DNA from: Thermococcus sp.
GTDB taxonomy: Archaea; Methanobacteriota_B; Thermococci; Thermococcales; Thermococcaceae
DNA length: 64,000 bases
Reading direction: 5' to 3'
Assembly: GCA_027075325.1 (NCBI GenBank)
Contig: JALTBN010000043.1
Span: 48,325 to 112,324, forward strand
Shown one piece after another: positions 15,620 through 24,171 of this stretch. The position numbers and the translations under genes are program-made. Position 1 is the stretch's first letter, and each line of letters starts with the position of its first letter. The notes beneath the pieces were generated by a model that saw only the letters and a program-made list of their open reading frames with translations, was not told the origin of the DNA and made no database searches.

Positions 15620-15911
15620 AAACACCAGCGATCCGCGGGAGAAGATAATAATCTGCCGGTGCAACGATGTCACGCTGAAGGAAATAGAGGATCTGATAGA
15701 TCAGGGAATCACGGACATCGAGGAGATCAAGAGGCTGACGCGCATCGGAATGGGCCCCTGCCAGGGTAGAACCTGCATACCCCTCGTAATCAGCATCATC
15801 GCAAGGAAGACCGGTAAGAAACCGGATGAGATTCCAGTTCCGGCCACGCGCGTCCCGGTCAGACCCGTTATGATGGGGGTTCTCGCGGGGGAGATGGACG
15901 ATGAAGAGTGA
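15606..15911 (+). CDS. pdhX: Proline dehydrogenase complex small [2Fe-2S] subunit (delta)
   Basis: A protein of about 101 residues with a BFD-like [2Fe-2S] domain: IICRCNDVTLKEI near residue 15 and GMGPCQGRTC near 50 give the C-x-C plus C-x4-C ligand set. Three ATGs (15603, 15606, 15612) are possible; the purine-rich GGGGG at 15598-15602 best serves 15606 or 15612. The length matches the small delta subunit of the four-subunit complex. It overlaps pdhF and pdhB. Confidence 0.78.
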   Translation: MEMSENTSDPREKIIICRCNDVTLKEIEDLIDQGITDIEEIKRLTRIGMGPCQGRTCIPLVISIIARKTGKKPDEIPVPATRVPVRPVMMGVLAGEMDDEE

Positions 15912-17058
15912 GGCCAAAACAGTTATCATAGGAGGCGGTATCATAGGCCTCTCCATAGCCTACAATCTCGCCAAACTCGGCGAAAACGACGTGGTGGTTC
16001 TCGAAAAGGGCTATCTCGGCAACGGTTCCACCTTCCGCTGCGGAACCGGGATAAGGCAGCAGTTTGGTGATGAGGCCAACATCAGAATGATGAAGCGCTC
16101 CGTGGAGCTCTGGAGCGGCCTCAGCGAGGAACTCGGTCACGACGTTGAGTTCACACAGAGCGGTTACCTCTTTCTACTCTACGACGAGGAGGAGCTTGAG
16201 GCCTTCAAGAGAAACGTTCGCCTTCAGAACCGCTTTGGAGTCCCATCCAGAATAATAACGCCGGAGGAAGCCAGGGAGATAGTTCCCCCCCTGAACACGG
16301 ATGAGGTGATAGCTGCCTCCTGGAACCACACTGACGGCAAGGCAAATCCCTTCAAAGCGGTCTTCGCTTACGCAGACGCGGCAAAGAGACTGGGCGTTGA
16401 AATTTACGAATACACCGAGGCGAAGGATATCAAAGTTGAAAACGGAGAAATAAAAGCCGTCGTAACGAACCGGGGTGAGATAAAAACGGGACGGGTGATA
16501 AACGCGGCCAACGCATGGGCACCGAAGATAAACGAGATGGCGGGCGTTCCGGTCGATATACCAATCCATCCCTACAAACACCAGGGGGTCAAGACCGAGC
16601 CGATAAAGCCCGGCCAGATAGAGCCGATGGTTATCTCCTTCAAGCATGGCGGCGTTTATCTGACACAGGAGGCCAACCAGGGCGGCGTTATAGGCGGCTA
16701 CGGCCTCAAGTACGGGCCAACCTATGATATAACCCCGACCTACGAGTTCCTTCGCGGGGTCAGCTACCGCTTCTCCCAGATTATTCCGGCACTCAAGTAC
16801 GTGAACGTCATAAGAATATGGGGAGGGTTCTACGCCGAAACACCGGATGGAAACGCAACGATCGGTAGGATAAACGAGGTGGACGAGTTCTACATTGCAG
16901 CGGGTTTCAGCGGCCACGGATTCATGCTCGCGCCGGTAGTAGGGGAGGCTATGGCGGAGCTAATAGTTAACGGAAAAACAGACAAGCCCCTTGACTTTTA
17001 CGATCCTTACCGCTTTGAGCGCGGGGAACTCCGCGGGAAGGCCATCCAGATGGGGTAA
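15901..17058 (+). CDS. pdhB: Proline dehydrogenase complex catalytic beta subunit (DAO family)
   Basis: A 385-residue FAD-dependent amine oxidase of the DAO family. The dinucleotide motif IIGGGIIGLSIAYNLAK sits at residues 8-24. GNGSTFRCGTGIRQQF follows, then NAANAWAPKIN near 200 and the C-terminal FAD loop AAGFSGHGFMLAP near 325. It is the proline-oxidising subunit (about 43 kDa) giving delta1-pyrroline-5-carboxylate. It starts within the last codons of pdhX. A role in proline catabolism is established for this family; the substrate range in this organism is inferred. Confidence 0.85.
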   Translation: MKSEAKTVIIGGGIIGLSIAYNLAKLGENDVVVLEKGYLGNGSTFRCGTGIRQQFGDEANIRMMKRSVELWSGLSEELGHDVEFTQSGYLFLLYDEEELEAFKRNVRLQNRFGVPSRIITPEEAREIVPPLNTDEVIAASWNHTDGKANPFKAVFAYADAAKRLGVEIYEYTEAKDIKVENGEIKAVVTNRGEIKTGRVINAANAWAPKINEMAGVPVDIPIHPYKHQGVKTEPIKPGQIEPMVISFKHGGVYLTQEANQGGVIGGYGLKYGPTYDITPTYEFLRGVSYRFSQIIPALKYVNVIRIWGGFYAETPDGNATIGRINEVDEFYIAAGFSGHGFMLAPVVGEAMAELIVNGKTDKPLDFYDPYRFERGELRGKAIQMG

Positions 17059-17099
17059 CTCCCTTTCCATTTTCATGCCTATTTTGGGGGTAACAAAAG

Positions 17100-18443
17100 A
17101 TGATGAAGACGGATGTTCTAATCGTGGGCGGCGGTGCGGCGGGGATAGTGGCGGCACTCACCGCAAAGGACAACTATCCGGATAAAGACGTCACCGTGGT
17201 GCGAAAGGAGGAGAAAACCCTCGTTCCCTGCGGGATACCGTACATATTCGGAACGCTGGGAAGTGTCGAGAAGGACCTCATTCCCGATGACATCCTCAAG
17301 AAGAGCGGGATAAATCTGGTGATCGACGAGATAACCTCCGTTGACCTGAAAGAGAAAGTTGCAGAAGGCCGCAACAGTGGGAAAATCGCATTTGAAAAGC
17401 TCATCTTGGCCACCGGTTCAAAACCCCTAGTGCCACCGATAAGGGGAGTGGACAGGGAAAACGTGTTCCAGGTGAGAAAGGATTTCAAGTATCTGTCAGT
17501 GATGAAGGAGAGAATCAAGGAGAGCCAGGATATCGTGATAATCGGCGGCGGTTTCATAGGTGTGGAGTTTGCCGATGAGCTCAGGAAGCTCGGCAAGAAC
17601 GTCTCGATAGTTGAGATGCTTCCCCACGTTCTTTACAGCTCCTTTGATGATGAGTTCTGTGAGATGGCCGAGGCCGAACTCAGAAGGGTAGGGGTTGATG
17701 TGTACATGAACACCAGAGTCGAGGAGATAAGGGGCGGGAAGTCCGTTGAGGGAGTTGCGCTATCCAACGGCAAAAACCTGAACGCTGACCTCGTCATAGT
17801 GGCCGCAGGGGTTAGGCCCAACACAGAGCTCGCCGAGAGGATGGGGTTAAATGTCAGCAGGTACGGGATAGAAGTTGATGAGTACATGAGAACATCACAT
17901 CCGGACGTTTTTGCCGTCGGGGACTGCGCAGAAAAGAGGGACTTCTTCACAAGAAAACCCAAGCTCACACTTCTTGCTTCAGTGGCCACCGCCGAGGCCA
18001 GGATAGCCGGGGCGAACCTTTACAGGATAAAGGCCTTCAAGCAGTTCCGTGGAACGCTCGGAATATTTGCCACCAAAGTCGGGAACCTGTCACTGGGGGC
18101 TGCGGGGCTGATAGAGCGGAGTGCAAAGGCAGAGGGCTTCGAATACGTGGTTGGCAGGAGCAACGTACCCGATAAACACCCCGCATCGCTTCCTGAGGCG
18201 AGTGAGGTCTCGGCAAAGCTGATCTTCACAAGGCAGGGAGGATTCTTCATCGGGGGACAGCTTGCTGGAGGAGAGACCATCGGTGAGATGATAAACCTCA
18301 TTGGCTTTGCCATCGAAAGCGGCTACACTGCCTCGCAGTATATAAATCTCCAGATAGGTACGCATCCATTACTAACACCCGCACCAACCGCCCCCGCGAC
18401 GATAAAAGCAGCTGAGGATGCTCTGAGGAGGATATACTCCTGA
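17100..18443 (+). CDS. CoA-disulfide reductase / NAD(P)H oxidase-like flavoprotein
   Basis: A 447-residue pyridine-nucleotide:disulfide oxidoreductase. FAD motif VLIVGGGAAGIVAA lies near residue 6, a single redox Cys in LVPCGIPYIFG near 43, NAD(P) motif IVIIGGGFIGVEFADEL near 148, and the second FAD motif VFAVGDCAE near 270. A C-terminal dimer domain begins at about 330. A single Cys instead of CxxxxC marks the CoA-disulfide reductase, NADH oxidase and NAD(P)H:sulfur oxidoreductase (NSR) group. It lies 41 bases after pdhB and could re-oxidise NAD(P)H or reduce sulfur/CoA disulfides. Which acceptor is used cannot be told from sequence. Confidence 0.8.
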   Translation: MMKTDVLIVGGGAAGIVAALTAKDNYPDKDVTVVRKEEKTLVPCGIPYIFGTLGSVEKDLIPDDILKKSGINLVIDEITSVDLKEKVAEGRNSGKIAFEKLILATGSKPLVPPIRGVDRENVFQVRKDFKYLSVMKERIKESQDIVIIGGGFIGVEFADELRKLGKNVSIVEMLPHVLYSSFDDEFCEMAEAELRRVGVDVYMNTRVEEIRGGKSVEGVALSNGKNLNADLVIVAAGVRPNTELAERMGLNVSRYGIEVDEYMRTSHPDVFAVGDCAEKRDFFTRKPKLTLLASVATAEARIAGANLYRIKAFKQFRGTLGIFATKVGNLSLGAAGLIERSAKAEGFEYVVGRSNVPDKHPASLPEASEVSAKLIFTRQGGFFIGGQLAGGETIGEMINLIGFAIESGYTASQYINLQIGTHPLLTPAPTAPATIKAAEDALRRIYS

Positions 18444-18461
18444 TGCAGCTCCGAGGTCAGC

Positions 18462-18500
18462 ACCCCAGCTGGGGTTGGTTTAAACCCCTTTCTTATCCTT
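18462..18500 (+). terminator. Two mutually exclusive hairpins followed by pyrimidine run
   Basis: ACCCCAGCTGGGGT (18462-18475) is a perfect palindrome. Its right half can instead pair as GGGGTT (18471-18476) with AACCCC a few bases on, followed by TTTCTTATCCTTT. It lies after the flavoprotein stop and before the MFS TATA box, so it is probably a terminator. Confidence 0.4.
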
Positions 18501-18542
18501 TCGACGGAAATTTTATAAAACATTTCTCCACTCTTCTCGCTG

Positions 18543-19781
18543 ATGCCGAAGCGTGAGAGGGTAGTTATCCAGGGGAAGCGCGAAAGGACGCTTAAACTGA
18601 AGAGGCTCCGGGTTAAGCGGAGGAACGTCTTTTTCCTCGCCCTCGGAATGTTCATGGCCAACATGGCCTTCGGAATGGCCTTTCCCTACCTCGGCGTTTA
18701 CATGCGCTACCTCGGGGCGAGCATGGTCTTGGTCGGTCTTCTCAGCGTGGCCTTCAACATCACCTCCACCGTCTTCCAGTATCCCTTTGGCTGGCTCTCC
18801 GATTCGAGCGGCAACAGAAAGGGCTTCATAGCCTTCGGACTTGCCTCGATGGGGTTGTTCTACGCCATAATGCCCTTTGCCTCCTCGCCTGCCCAGGTTC
18901 TTCTCCTCAGGACCCTCCAGGGCGTTTTCGGCTCGGCGATGACACCCGCGCACTCCGCCCTTATCTCGGAGCTTTCGACCCGGGCAGGCTCGATATTCGG
19001 CCTCTTCAACTCCGTTGAGAACGCCGGTTACATGGTCGGCAATTTCATCGGCTCGGCCGTTGTCGGCTACCTCGGTGTGAGGAGCATCTTTCTTATATCG
19101 GGCGGTTTACTGCTCACCTCAGTCTTCATCGTGCTCATGATACGCGAGAGACCGACAGGAAGGCGTTCTCTCCTCGGCATGATACTCGTCCAGGAGGGCA
19201 GGGAGGGCTGGCGCGCCACCGTCGGGGGTTCCGCTTTTAGGAGGCTCCTCCTCGAGAACCTCGGCCCCTTCTACCTCACCGTCCTTCTCGTCATGATAGC
19301 AAGTGGCCAGTTCTACTCTGTCTCATCCGTCTACTTCGAGAAGACCTTTGGCGGCTGGAGCGTCGGCGTTATCTTTGGCATCGAGAGCCTGGCAGCGGCT
19401 TTAACGGGCTACTACCTCGGCAAGCTCATCGACAGCTACGGACCTAAGAGGTTTTACCTCCTTTCGATAGCGGGCTACATGGCGGCTTTCTTCCTCTATG
19501 CGGTCGTTAAGAACGTCTGGCTCGTCTTCGGTGTCGCCTTTCTCTCCGGCCTTAAGTGGGTTCTCACCATAAACTCGACCTCCGCCTACGTGGCGAGGAA
19601 GGTGAAGGTTAGCGAGAGGGCGCAGGGAATGGGCCTGCTCAACACGATGATGAGCCTCGGATGGGTGATTGGTCCTCTTCTCGGGGGTTACCTCGCGGGG
19701 ATAAGCTTTGAGCTGGACTTCGCCAGCACTCTCGTGCCACTCGGCCTCGCTTTTATCCTCGCCCTCCGGCTCCCAGAGTGA
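18543..19781 (+). CDS. Major facilitator superfamily transporter
   Basis: A 412-residue protein with about 11-12 membrane helices and a very basic N-terminus (KRERTLKLKRLRVKRR). The loop GWLSDSSGNRKGF between helices 2 and 3 is the MFS motif A (G-x-L-x-D-x-x-G-R/N-R/K). The substrate is unknown; drug/proton antiport or sugar efflux are equally possible. TTTTATAAAA at 18511-18520 predicts transcription near 18540, so the message is probably leaderless, beginning at the ATG. Confidence 0.85.
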   Translation: MPKRERVVIQGKRERTLKLKRLRVKRRNVFFLALGMFMANMAFGMAFPYLGVYMRYLGASMVLVGLLSVAFNITSTVFQYPFGWLSDSSGNRKGFIAFGLASMGLFYAIMPFASSPAQVLLLRTLQGVFGSAMTPAHSALISELSTRAGSIFGLFNSVENAGYMVGNFIGSAVVGYLGVRSIFLISGGLLLTSVFIVLMIRERPTGRRSLLGMILVQEGREGWRATVGGSAFRRLLLENLGPFYLTVLLVMIASGQFYSVSSVYFEKTFGGWSVGVIFGIESLAAALTGYYLGKLIDSYGPKRFYLLSIAGYMAAFFLYAVVKNVWLVFGVAFLSGLKWVLTINSTSAYVARKVKVSERAQGMGLLNTMMSLGWVIGPLLGGYLAGISFELDFASTLVPLGLAFILALRLPE

Positions 19782-19826
19782 GCACTAACCTCTTAAATCT
19801 GAAGGGCCACTCCTCGTGGTGATCGC

Positions 19827-20609
19827 ATGTCGCTGGAGGAGTTATACTCGTACCTCAGGGATTATATGGATCCGGGGAGCGAGTCGGCCAAGAGGAGGTA
19901 CCTCTCGCTGAGGGCTTTCTTCAACTGGGCGATAAAAGAGGTCCTTCTCCCAGATGGGAAGAGCCTCAGAATCCTTGACCTCTGTGCGGGAACTGGAATT
20001 GCAGGCGCTGCCTTACTCGAAACCCTCCGCGAGTGGGGTATTGGAGGCTCCCTGACGATCATTGACAAGAGGAAGGATGACCTCCTGAAGGTGGACGCGT
20101 GGCTTGAGAACGAACGAGAAGTCTACGGTGCCGTGATGGACTGCCTCAATGACTTCAAAAAGCTTGGAGAGTTCGACGTCGTTCTTATATGGGGTGGTAC
20201 AATGTCCCACTTCGACCCCTATCAGGCCGCGGATCTTTTCAGGAACATTGTGAAAGTTCTCAGTCCAACCGGCGTCTTCATGCTTGAGGAAACCGACCGC
20301 TTTGGGGCCTTCTTTTACAGGAAAGCATACAGGGAGATGGTGACCGAGACGCGGGAAGAGGACTACACGATAGTGTCCATAGACGAGGGCTACAACCCCA
20401 TTAGGGGCACTATCAAAAGAGGATACTACAAACTGCCAGGCTGGGAGAGGGTCGGGGAGATCGACACCCGCTACTGGGATTTGGCGGGACTGGCGGGGAT
20501 GGGAAAGACACTCTTCGAGGAGGCGAGGGTTATAGGGAAGAGAGAACACGGGGTCGTTGGAGTCAGCGACGTTATCTACTTCAGGCACCCAAGGCGTCAG
20601 CGGGCGTAG
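19827..20609 (+). CDS. Class I SAM-dependent methyltransferase
   Basis: A 260-residue protein. Motif I ILDLCAGTGIAGAAL lies near residue 51, an acidic loop (IIDKRKDDL) near 75 and motif II DVVLIWGGTMSHFDP near 118. The N-terminal 45 residues are helical. The substrate is unknown. It lies 45 bases after the MFS gene on the same strand and may be co-transcribed. Its 3' end overlaps the convergent nitrilase gene by 13 bases. Confidence 0.8.
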   Translation: MSLEELYSYLRDYMDPGSESAKRRYLSLRAFFNWAIKEVLLPDGKSLRILDLCAGTGIAGAALLETLREWGIGGSLTIIDKRKDDLLKVDAWLENEREVYGAVMDCLNDFKKLGEFDVVLIWGGTMSHFDPYQAADLFRNIVKVLSPTGVFMLEETDRFGAFFYRKAYREMVTETREEDYTIVSIDEGYNPIRGTIKRGYYKLPGWERVGEIDTRYWDLAGLAGMGKTLFEEARVIGKREHGVVGVSDVIYFRHPRRQRA

Positions 20610-21388
20610 TACTGGGGCTTCCTGTCCCGGAAGACGTCGTTGTAGTCGTTCAGTCTCTTGTCCCTCGCAAGGGAGAGGTCTATCTCCGCTATCCCAACTT
20701 CCTCCCCATCTTCGCTTCCCTCAACGAGCACTTCCGCCCTGGGCGAGTTTATCTGGCTCCTGCCTATAAAGCGGAGCCCCCTCTCCACCCCGACACGGTC
20801 GGCCGTTATCGTGTAAACTCTGTTCTCAAGGGCCCTTATCGGCATGGCCCTGGGGGCGTAGGGCATGACGAGGTTGGCGGGGTGGGCTATGATTTCCGCC
20901 CCCTTGAGGGCCAGTGTTCTCACCGATTCCGGGAAGAACCAGTCGAAGCATATCATGACTCCTATCCTTGTGAAGCCAATGTTGAAGACCTGAAAGCCCA
21001 GGTTGCCGGGCTCGAAGAACTCCTTCTCATGGGCGAAGAGGTGTATCTTGCGGTATTTTCCAATGTAACCCATTGGGCCAACGACGACGGCGGAATTGTA
21101 AAGCCTTCCCAGGCTGTCCCTCTCAGCGGTTCCCGCAACTATGAATATTCCGTATTTCCTGGCGGCCCGTATAAGAAACCGAGTGGTCTTTCCGTCGGGA
21201 ATCGGCTGGGCTACGCCTTCAACCTCTTCTTTGCTTTCAAAGTTGTACCCCGTATCAAAGAGTTCCGGGAGGATGATGAGCCTGGCCCCCTCCAGTGCGG
21301 CTCTCTCTATCAGGGCCTCCGCCTTTGAGAGATTATCCTCAGGACTGAGCAACACCGGGTTCATCTGCCCAAACGCAACTTTAACCAC
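20597..21388 (-). CDS. Carbon-nitrogen hydrolase (nitrilase superfamily)
   Basis: A 263-residue enzyme with the Glu-Lys-Cys triad: Glu in LPELFDTGY near residue 42, Lys in YRKIHLF near 113 and Cys in VMICFDWFFPES near 147. The length equals that of the Pyrococcus nitrilase structurally characterised from Thermococcales, which acts on aliphatic nitriles or omega-amides. It is cytosolic. The start codon lies 20 bases downstream of a weak purine-rich stretch. Amide versus nitrile substrate cannot be decided from sequence. Confidence 0.87.
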   Translation of the reverse strand: MVKVAFGQMNPVLLSPEDNLSKAEALIERAALEGARLIILPELFDTGYNFESKEEVEGVAQPIPDGKTTRFLIRAARKYGIFIVAGTAERDSLGRLYNSAVVVGPMGYIGKYRKIHLFAHEKEFFEPGNLGFQVFNIGFTRIGVMICFDWFFPESVRTLALKGAEIIAHPANLVMPYAPRAMPIRALENRVYTITADRVGVERGLRFIGRSQINSPRAEVLVEGSEDGEEVGIAEIDLSLARDKRLNDYNDVFRDRKPQYYAR

Positions 21389-21753
21389 ATTACTTCACCT
21401 GTACTCCATTCTGTCACAAAAGGTAGATAAGCGTTATCGTTTTGAGGATTGGAATTTTTCAGATGTTTAATGGCTTGTTTAAGATTATACCCCAAGAAAA
21501 AAGATTATAATGACAAATGCCTTAACTAAAACAACGCACTTACCTTTTTAACTCTCTAAAAATGGTTACACTAACAAAGAAAGCGTTAAAACCAGTAATG
21601 TAAGACAAGTTTTTGGAGCCATTTCACGGCAGTTTTCGGCCCCTGCAAAGCGGAGGAATGATTTCTGCATCCTGGAGAATATCCTTGGAGTTAAAGAGGA
21701 AAAAGCTTAAAAAGGCGCTGGGAAAGTGTGGCTGGAAAGTGGAGGTGACGCTC
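21389..21753. other. Divergent intergenic region (nitrilase / eL41)
   Basis: About 365 AT-rich bases without a gene. GCTTAAAAAG near 21708-21717 is a TATA-like element placed 37-46 bases before the eL41 start, with a GGAGGTGACG binding site at 21741-21750. The nitrilase promoter should lie at the left end. I see no repeat or conserved RNA motif in the rest. Confidence 0.5.
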
Positions 21754-21867
21754 ATGAAGAGGAGACCCAGGAAGTGGAAGAAGAAGGGCAGAATGAGGTG
21801 GAAGTGGATAAAGAAGAGGGTCCGCAGGCTCAAGAGACAGCGCAGGAAGGAGCGCGGTCTCATCTGA
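21754..21867 (+). CDS. rpl41e: Ribosomal protein eL41 (extended archaeal form)
   Basis: A 37-residue, extremely basic protein: [13 protein letters not shown] followed by a 24-residue core [16 protein letters not shown]... that matches the single-helix eukaryotic L41 (M-R-x-K-W-x-K-K-R-x-R-R-L-K-R). The start is fixed by GGAGGTGACG seven bases upstream and a TATA-like element. eL41 forms one helix near the subunit interface of the ribosome. The stop TGA overlaps the ATG of the following phosphoesterase (TGATG), so the two are coupled. A gene this short is easily missed. Confidence 0.82.
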   Translation: MKRRPRKWKKKGRMRWKWIKKRVRRLKRQRRKERGLI

Positions 21868-22559
21868 TGGCGCTCCGGTGGGAATACATGGATACGGAGT
21901 GGATACGGCGCGAGTTCGAGCGCCTCTCCCTCGTTTTTCACACTTCTCGCGGCAGGACGCTCGTTATCTCGGATCCCCACATAGGTTTTGAATTCTCGCG
22001 CGGACTCAGGCTAAGAACGCATTTTGAGGATAATCTCGCCTCATTCATCCAGGAGAAAGACCCGGACCTTCTCATCATCCTTGGAGATCTGAAGGAGCCG
22101 TTGGGGCTGAGCTTCGCCGTGAAAGCTATGCTGACGGAGTTCTTCTCCAGAGTCAGAGATATTAATGTTGTAATCACCAAGGGAAACCACGACGGGAGGA
22201 TAAGGGAGATAGCATCATTCTTTCCGAACGTCAGCGTTCTTGATCATCTGCTCCTCGATGGTACACTCTACCTTCACGGACATACAAACCTCCCCCCAGT
22301 GGAGTTCAGAGAAGGGTGCATGGGCCACATTCATCCCGCATATACCATAGGAACTCCTGGAAAAAAGATTAAAGTATTCGCGAGGGCCAGAGAATTCCTT
22401 ATCCTCCCGACGATAAACCCATACATAGAGGGCTTTGATGTGAGGCAGGGGATAAGAATGGTCCCGTTCCTCCAGGATATAAAAGAACTGGATCTATTCT
22501 TGCCTGAGGGGATATACCTAGGAGAAGTCAAGCTGGAAAACAGCACGATTAAAAGCTGA
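21867..22559 (+). CDS. Calcineurin-like metallophosphoesterase
   Basis: A 230-residue cytosolic phosphoesterase. Metal-binding motifs in order: SDPHIGFE near residue 34, GDLKEP near 75, KGNHDGRI near 108 and YLHGHT near 142. The missing second residue in D-x-H is Pro, as in other archaeal COG1407-type enzymes. The ATG at 21867 overlaps the eL41 stop; an upstream extension in this frame would simply read through the eL41 gene in another frame. The substrate is unknown. Confidence 0.8.
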   Translation: MALRWEYMDTEWIRREFERLSLVFHTSRGRTLVISDPHIGFEFSRGLRLRTHFEDNLASFIQEKDPDLLIILGDLKEPLGLSFAVKAMLTEFFSRVRDINVVITKGNHDGRIREIASFFPNVSVLDHLLLDGTLYLHGHTNLPPVEFREGCMGHIHPAYTIGTPGKKIKVFARAREFLILPTINPYIEGFDVRQGIRMVPFLQDIKELDLFLPEGIYLGEVKLENSTIKS

Positions 22560-23054
22560 TAAAAAAGAGGGAAACTTTCCCGATTTTATCAATCTATTAT
22601 TCTTACTTTATGCTGCTTATTCACAGCTACCCACTTATTCTATCGGCATACCATTTGAACCCCTCTTATTTATAAGGACATTTATTCAAATCCTGATTTA
22701 CATCGAAGAGGGGCTGCAGGAGGGGTGGATTCCCAGTGAGATCCCCCTTATTGCTCCCATTCTTATTTTAACCCATCTTAACAACGCTAATTGCTCAATG
22801 AGGCAATATTTAAGCTTTTCTATTAAAAATTTCCAATGTATCACCTCAAGAGTTGATAATCCACCAGGTACCTACATAAATGCATACATAACTGCATTCA
22901 CGGATTGAAGATACTCCAGTAGAACTGACCTGTACTTGTGGATTTTACAAAACATGAGTTCAAATTAACGGGACCAATGGGAGCACACCCTAAAAGAGGG
23001 GGGAGATTAAAGTTTGAATCAAACTAAAGAAGAGTAATTGAAAAAGAACACGTA
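22560..23054. other. Long AT-rich intergenic region, no gene seen
   Basis: 495 bases without a convincing reading frame, tRNA, C/D box pair or repeat. A short GC-richer patch (22711-22748, GGGGCTGCAGGAGGGG then CCCAGTGAGATCCCCC) could form an imperfect hairpin. Several TATA-like stretches occur by composition alone. Confidence 0.4.
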
Positions 23055-23471
23055 TCACCTGCTCAGCTCTTGCGCTCTTCTGGCCAGTTCCTGAAGTTTC
23101 TTCTCCAGTTCCCCAAGCGCCTCCTGGGTCCTGGCTATGGCCTCGCTGTATTCATTTATTCTTGCCGTGAAGTACTTTACTGCATCATCCAGGCTCTTCT
23201 CCACGGCGTATCCAGCCCCAACGCTCACGATAGCCCGTTCAGTATCTGTGAGGGCACCCTTGAGGAAGGACCCCGCACCGATGGGAACAAGAATCTCGCC
23301 CTGCTTTCCCTCTTTTTTGAGTGCCTCCACCGTGGCCTTCGCAGCCTCGAACTCGTTCTTTCCAACGGTCAGCAACTCCAGATTCTGGGCCAGAAGCTGG
23401 GCCTGCGCCTGCAGGAGCTGATACTCGTAAGCCAGTTTTTCGAGTTCATCGTTTCTTTTGACCTCCGCCAT
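23055..23471 (-). CDS. pfdA: Prefoldin alpha subunit
   Basis: A 138-residue chaperone subunit. A long N-terminal coiled coil (about 5-55, [19 protein letters not shown]) leads to a beta hairpin region ([17 protein letters not shown], about 58-90, with the typical VPIG...F-x-x-G) and a C-terminal coiled coil (about 100-138). Two alpha and four beta subunits form a hexamer that hands unfolded proteins to the thermosome. The ATG at 23471 gives [10 protein letters not shown] and follows GGTGGTGTAT. Thermococcus species can carry two alpha paralogs; which one this is cannot be told here. Confidence 0.88.
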   Translation of the reverse strand: MAEVKRNDELEKLAYEYQLLQAQAQLLAQNLELLTVGKNEFEAAKATVEALKKEGKQGEILVPIGAGSFLKGALTDTERAIVSVGAGYAVEKSLDDAVKYFTARINEYSEAIARTQEALGELEKKLQELARRAQELSR

Positions 23472-23516
23472 ATACACCACCGGGCTATGTAGGAGGGTAG
23501 CTTTAAAGGGTTTCCC

Positions 23517-24095
23517 TTACCCACTCTGCTTCCTTTTGAAGAGGTCGACGCGGGTTATTATCCCCATCAAAACGCCGTTTTTATCCTGAACAAGAACAGC
23601 CGGATGGTCCTCCAGGAGGTATTTGACCACTTCGAGGTCTTCTTCCTCGTTGACTATTGGAAAAGGTTCGTCCATAACCTCCATAACCTTCCGCCCGTAT
23701 ATGTCCTCATACTCAAGGCTCTTTCTAACTAAAGAGCGCTCAGTGACAGAGCCGACGACCTTGTTTCCACTTATAACCGGAATCTGTGAAATATTATGGG
23801 TGTTCATCAGCCTGATAACATCCTCGACCTTCTCATAGGGCTTCACTGATATCACCGGGGAGGACATGACGTCAGCAGCTTTAGGGACAGCTTTCCTGCA
23901 CTCAAGCAAAGCCGTGAGTATCCTGTTGAAGGTTGAAAGCCTCGGATCCACCCTGCCATTTTCGAGCTTGGCTATGTACGCCTGTGTGACCCCTGCTTTT
24001 TCGGCGAGTTCTTCCTGAGTAATTCCCAGCTCCCTGCGTATCCTCTTAATAATCCTTGGGTCTATGGGGTGGGGTATCACCACCGTAATTACCAC
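23517..24095 (-). CDS. XRE-type HTH transcriptional regulator with paired CBS domains
   Basis: A 192-residue protein. The N-terminal helix-turn-helix (about 10-65) reads IKRIRRELGITQEELAEKAGVTQAYIAKLENGR. Two CBS motifs follow (about 72-125, VMSSPVISVKPYEKVEDVI; and about 135-190, VMDEPFPIVNEEEDLEVV). CBS pairs bind adenosyl ligands such as AMP, ATP or SAM, so it may couple energy or methyl-donor status to transcription. The start is uncertain within the first 15 residues. It lies 45 bases upstream of pfdA on the same strand, but pfdA has its own TATA-like CCTTTAAAGC. Confidence 0.82.
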   Translation of the reverse strand: MVITVVIPHPIDPRIIKRIRRELGITQEELAEKAGVTQAYIAKLENGRVDPRLSTFNRILTALLECRKAVPKAADVMSSPVISVKPYEKVEDVIRLMNTHNISQIPVISGNKVVGSVTERSLVRKSLEYEDIYGRKVMEVMDEPFPIVNEEEDLEVVKYLLEDHPAVLVQDKNGVLMGIITRVDLFKRKQSG

Positions 24096-24171
24096 CGGTT
24101 ATGTCATGATCACCGAAGTTAATAAACCTTAGCTCGGAAGGGTTTTAAGGAGTTGGGGATACATCAACTTA

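Noticed and set aside
22711..22748. GC-rich patch as a second structured RNA
   Set aside because: Only an imperfect hairpin forms, with no ACA, K-turn or promoter at the right place.
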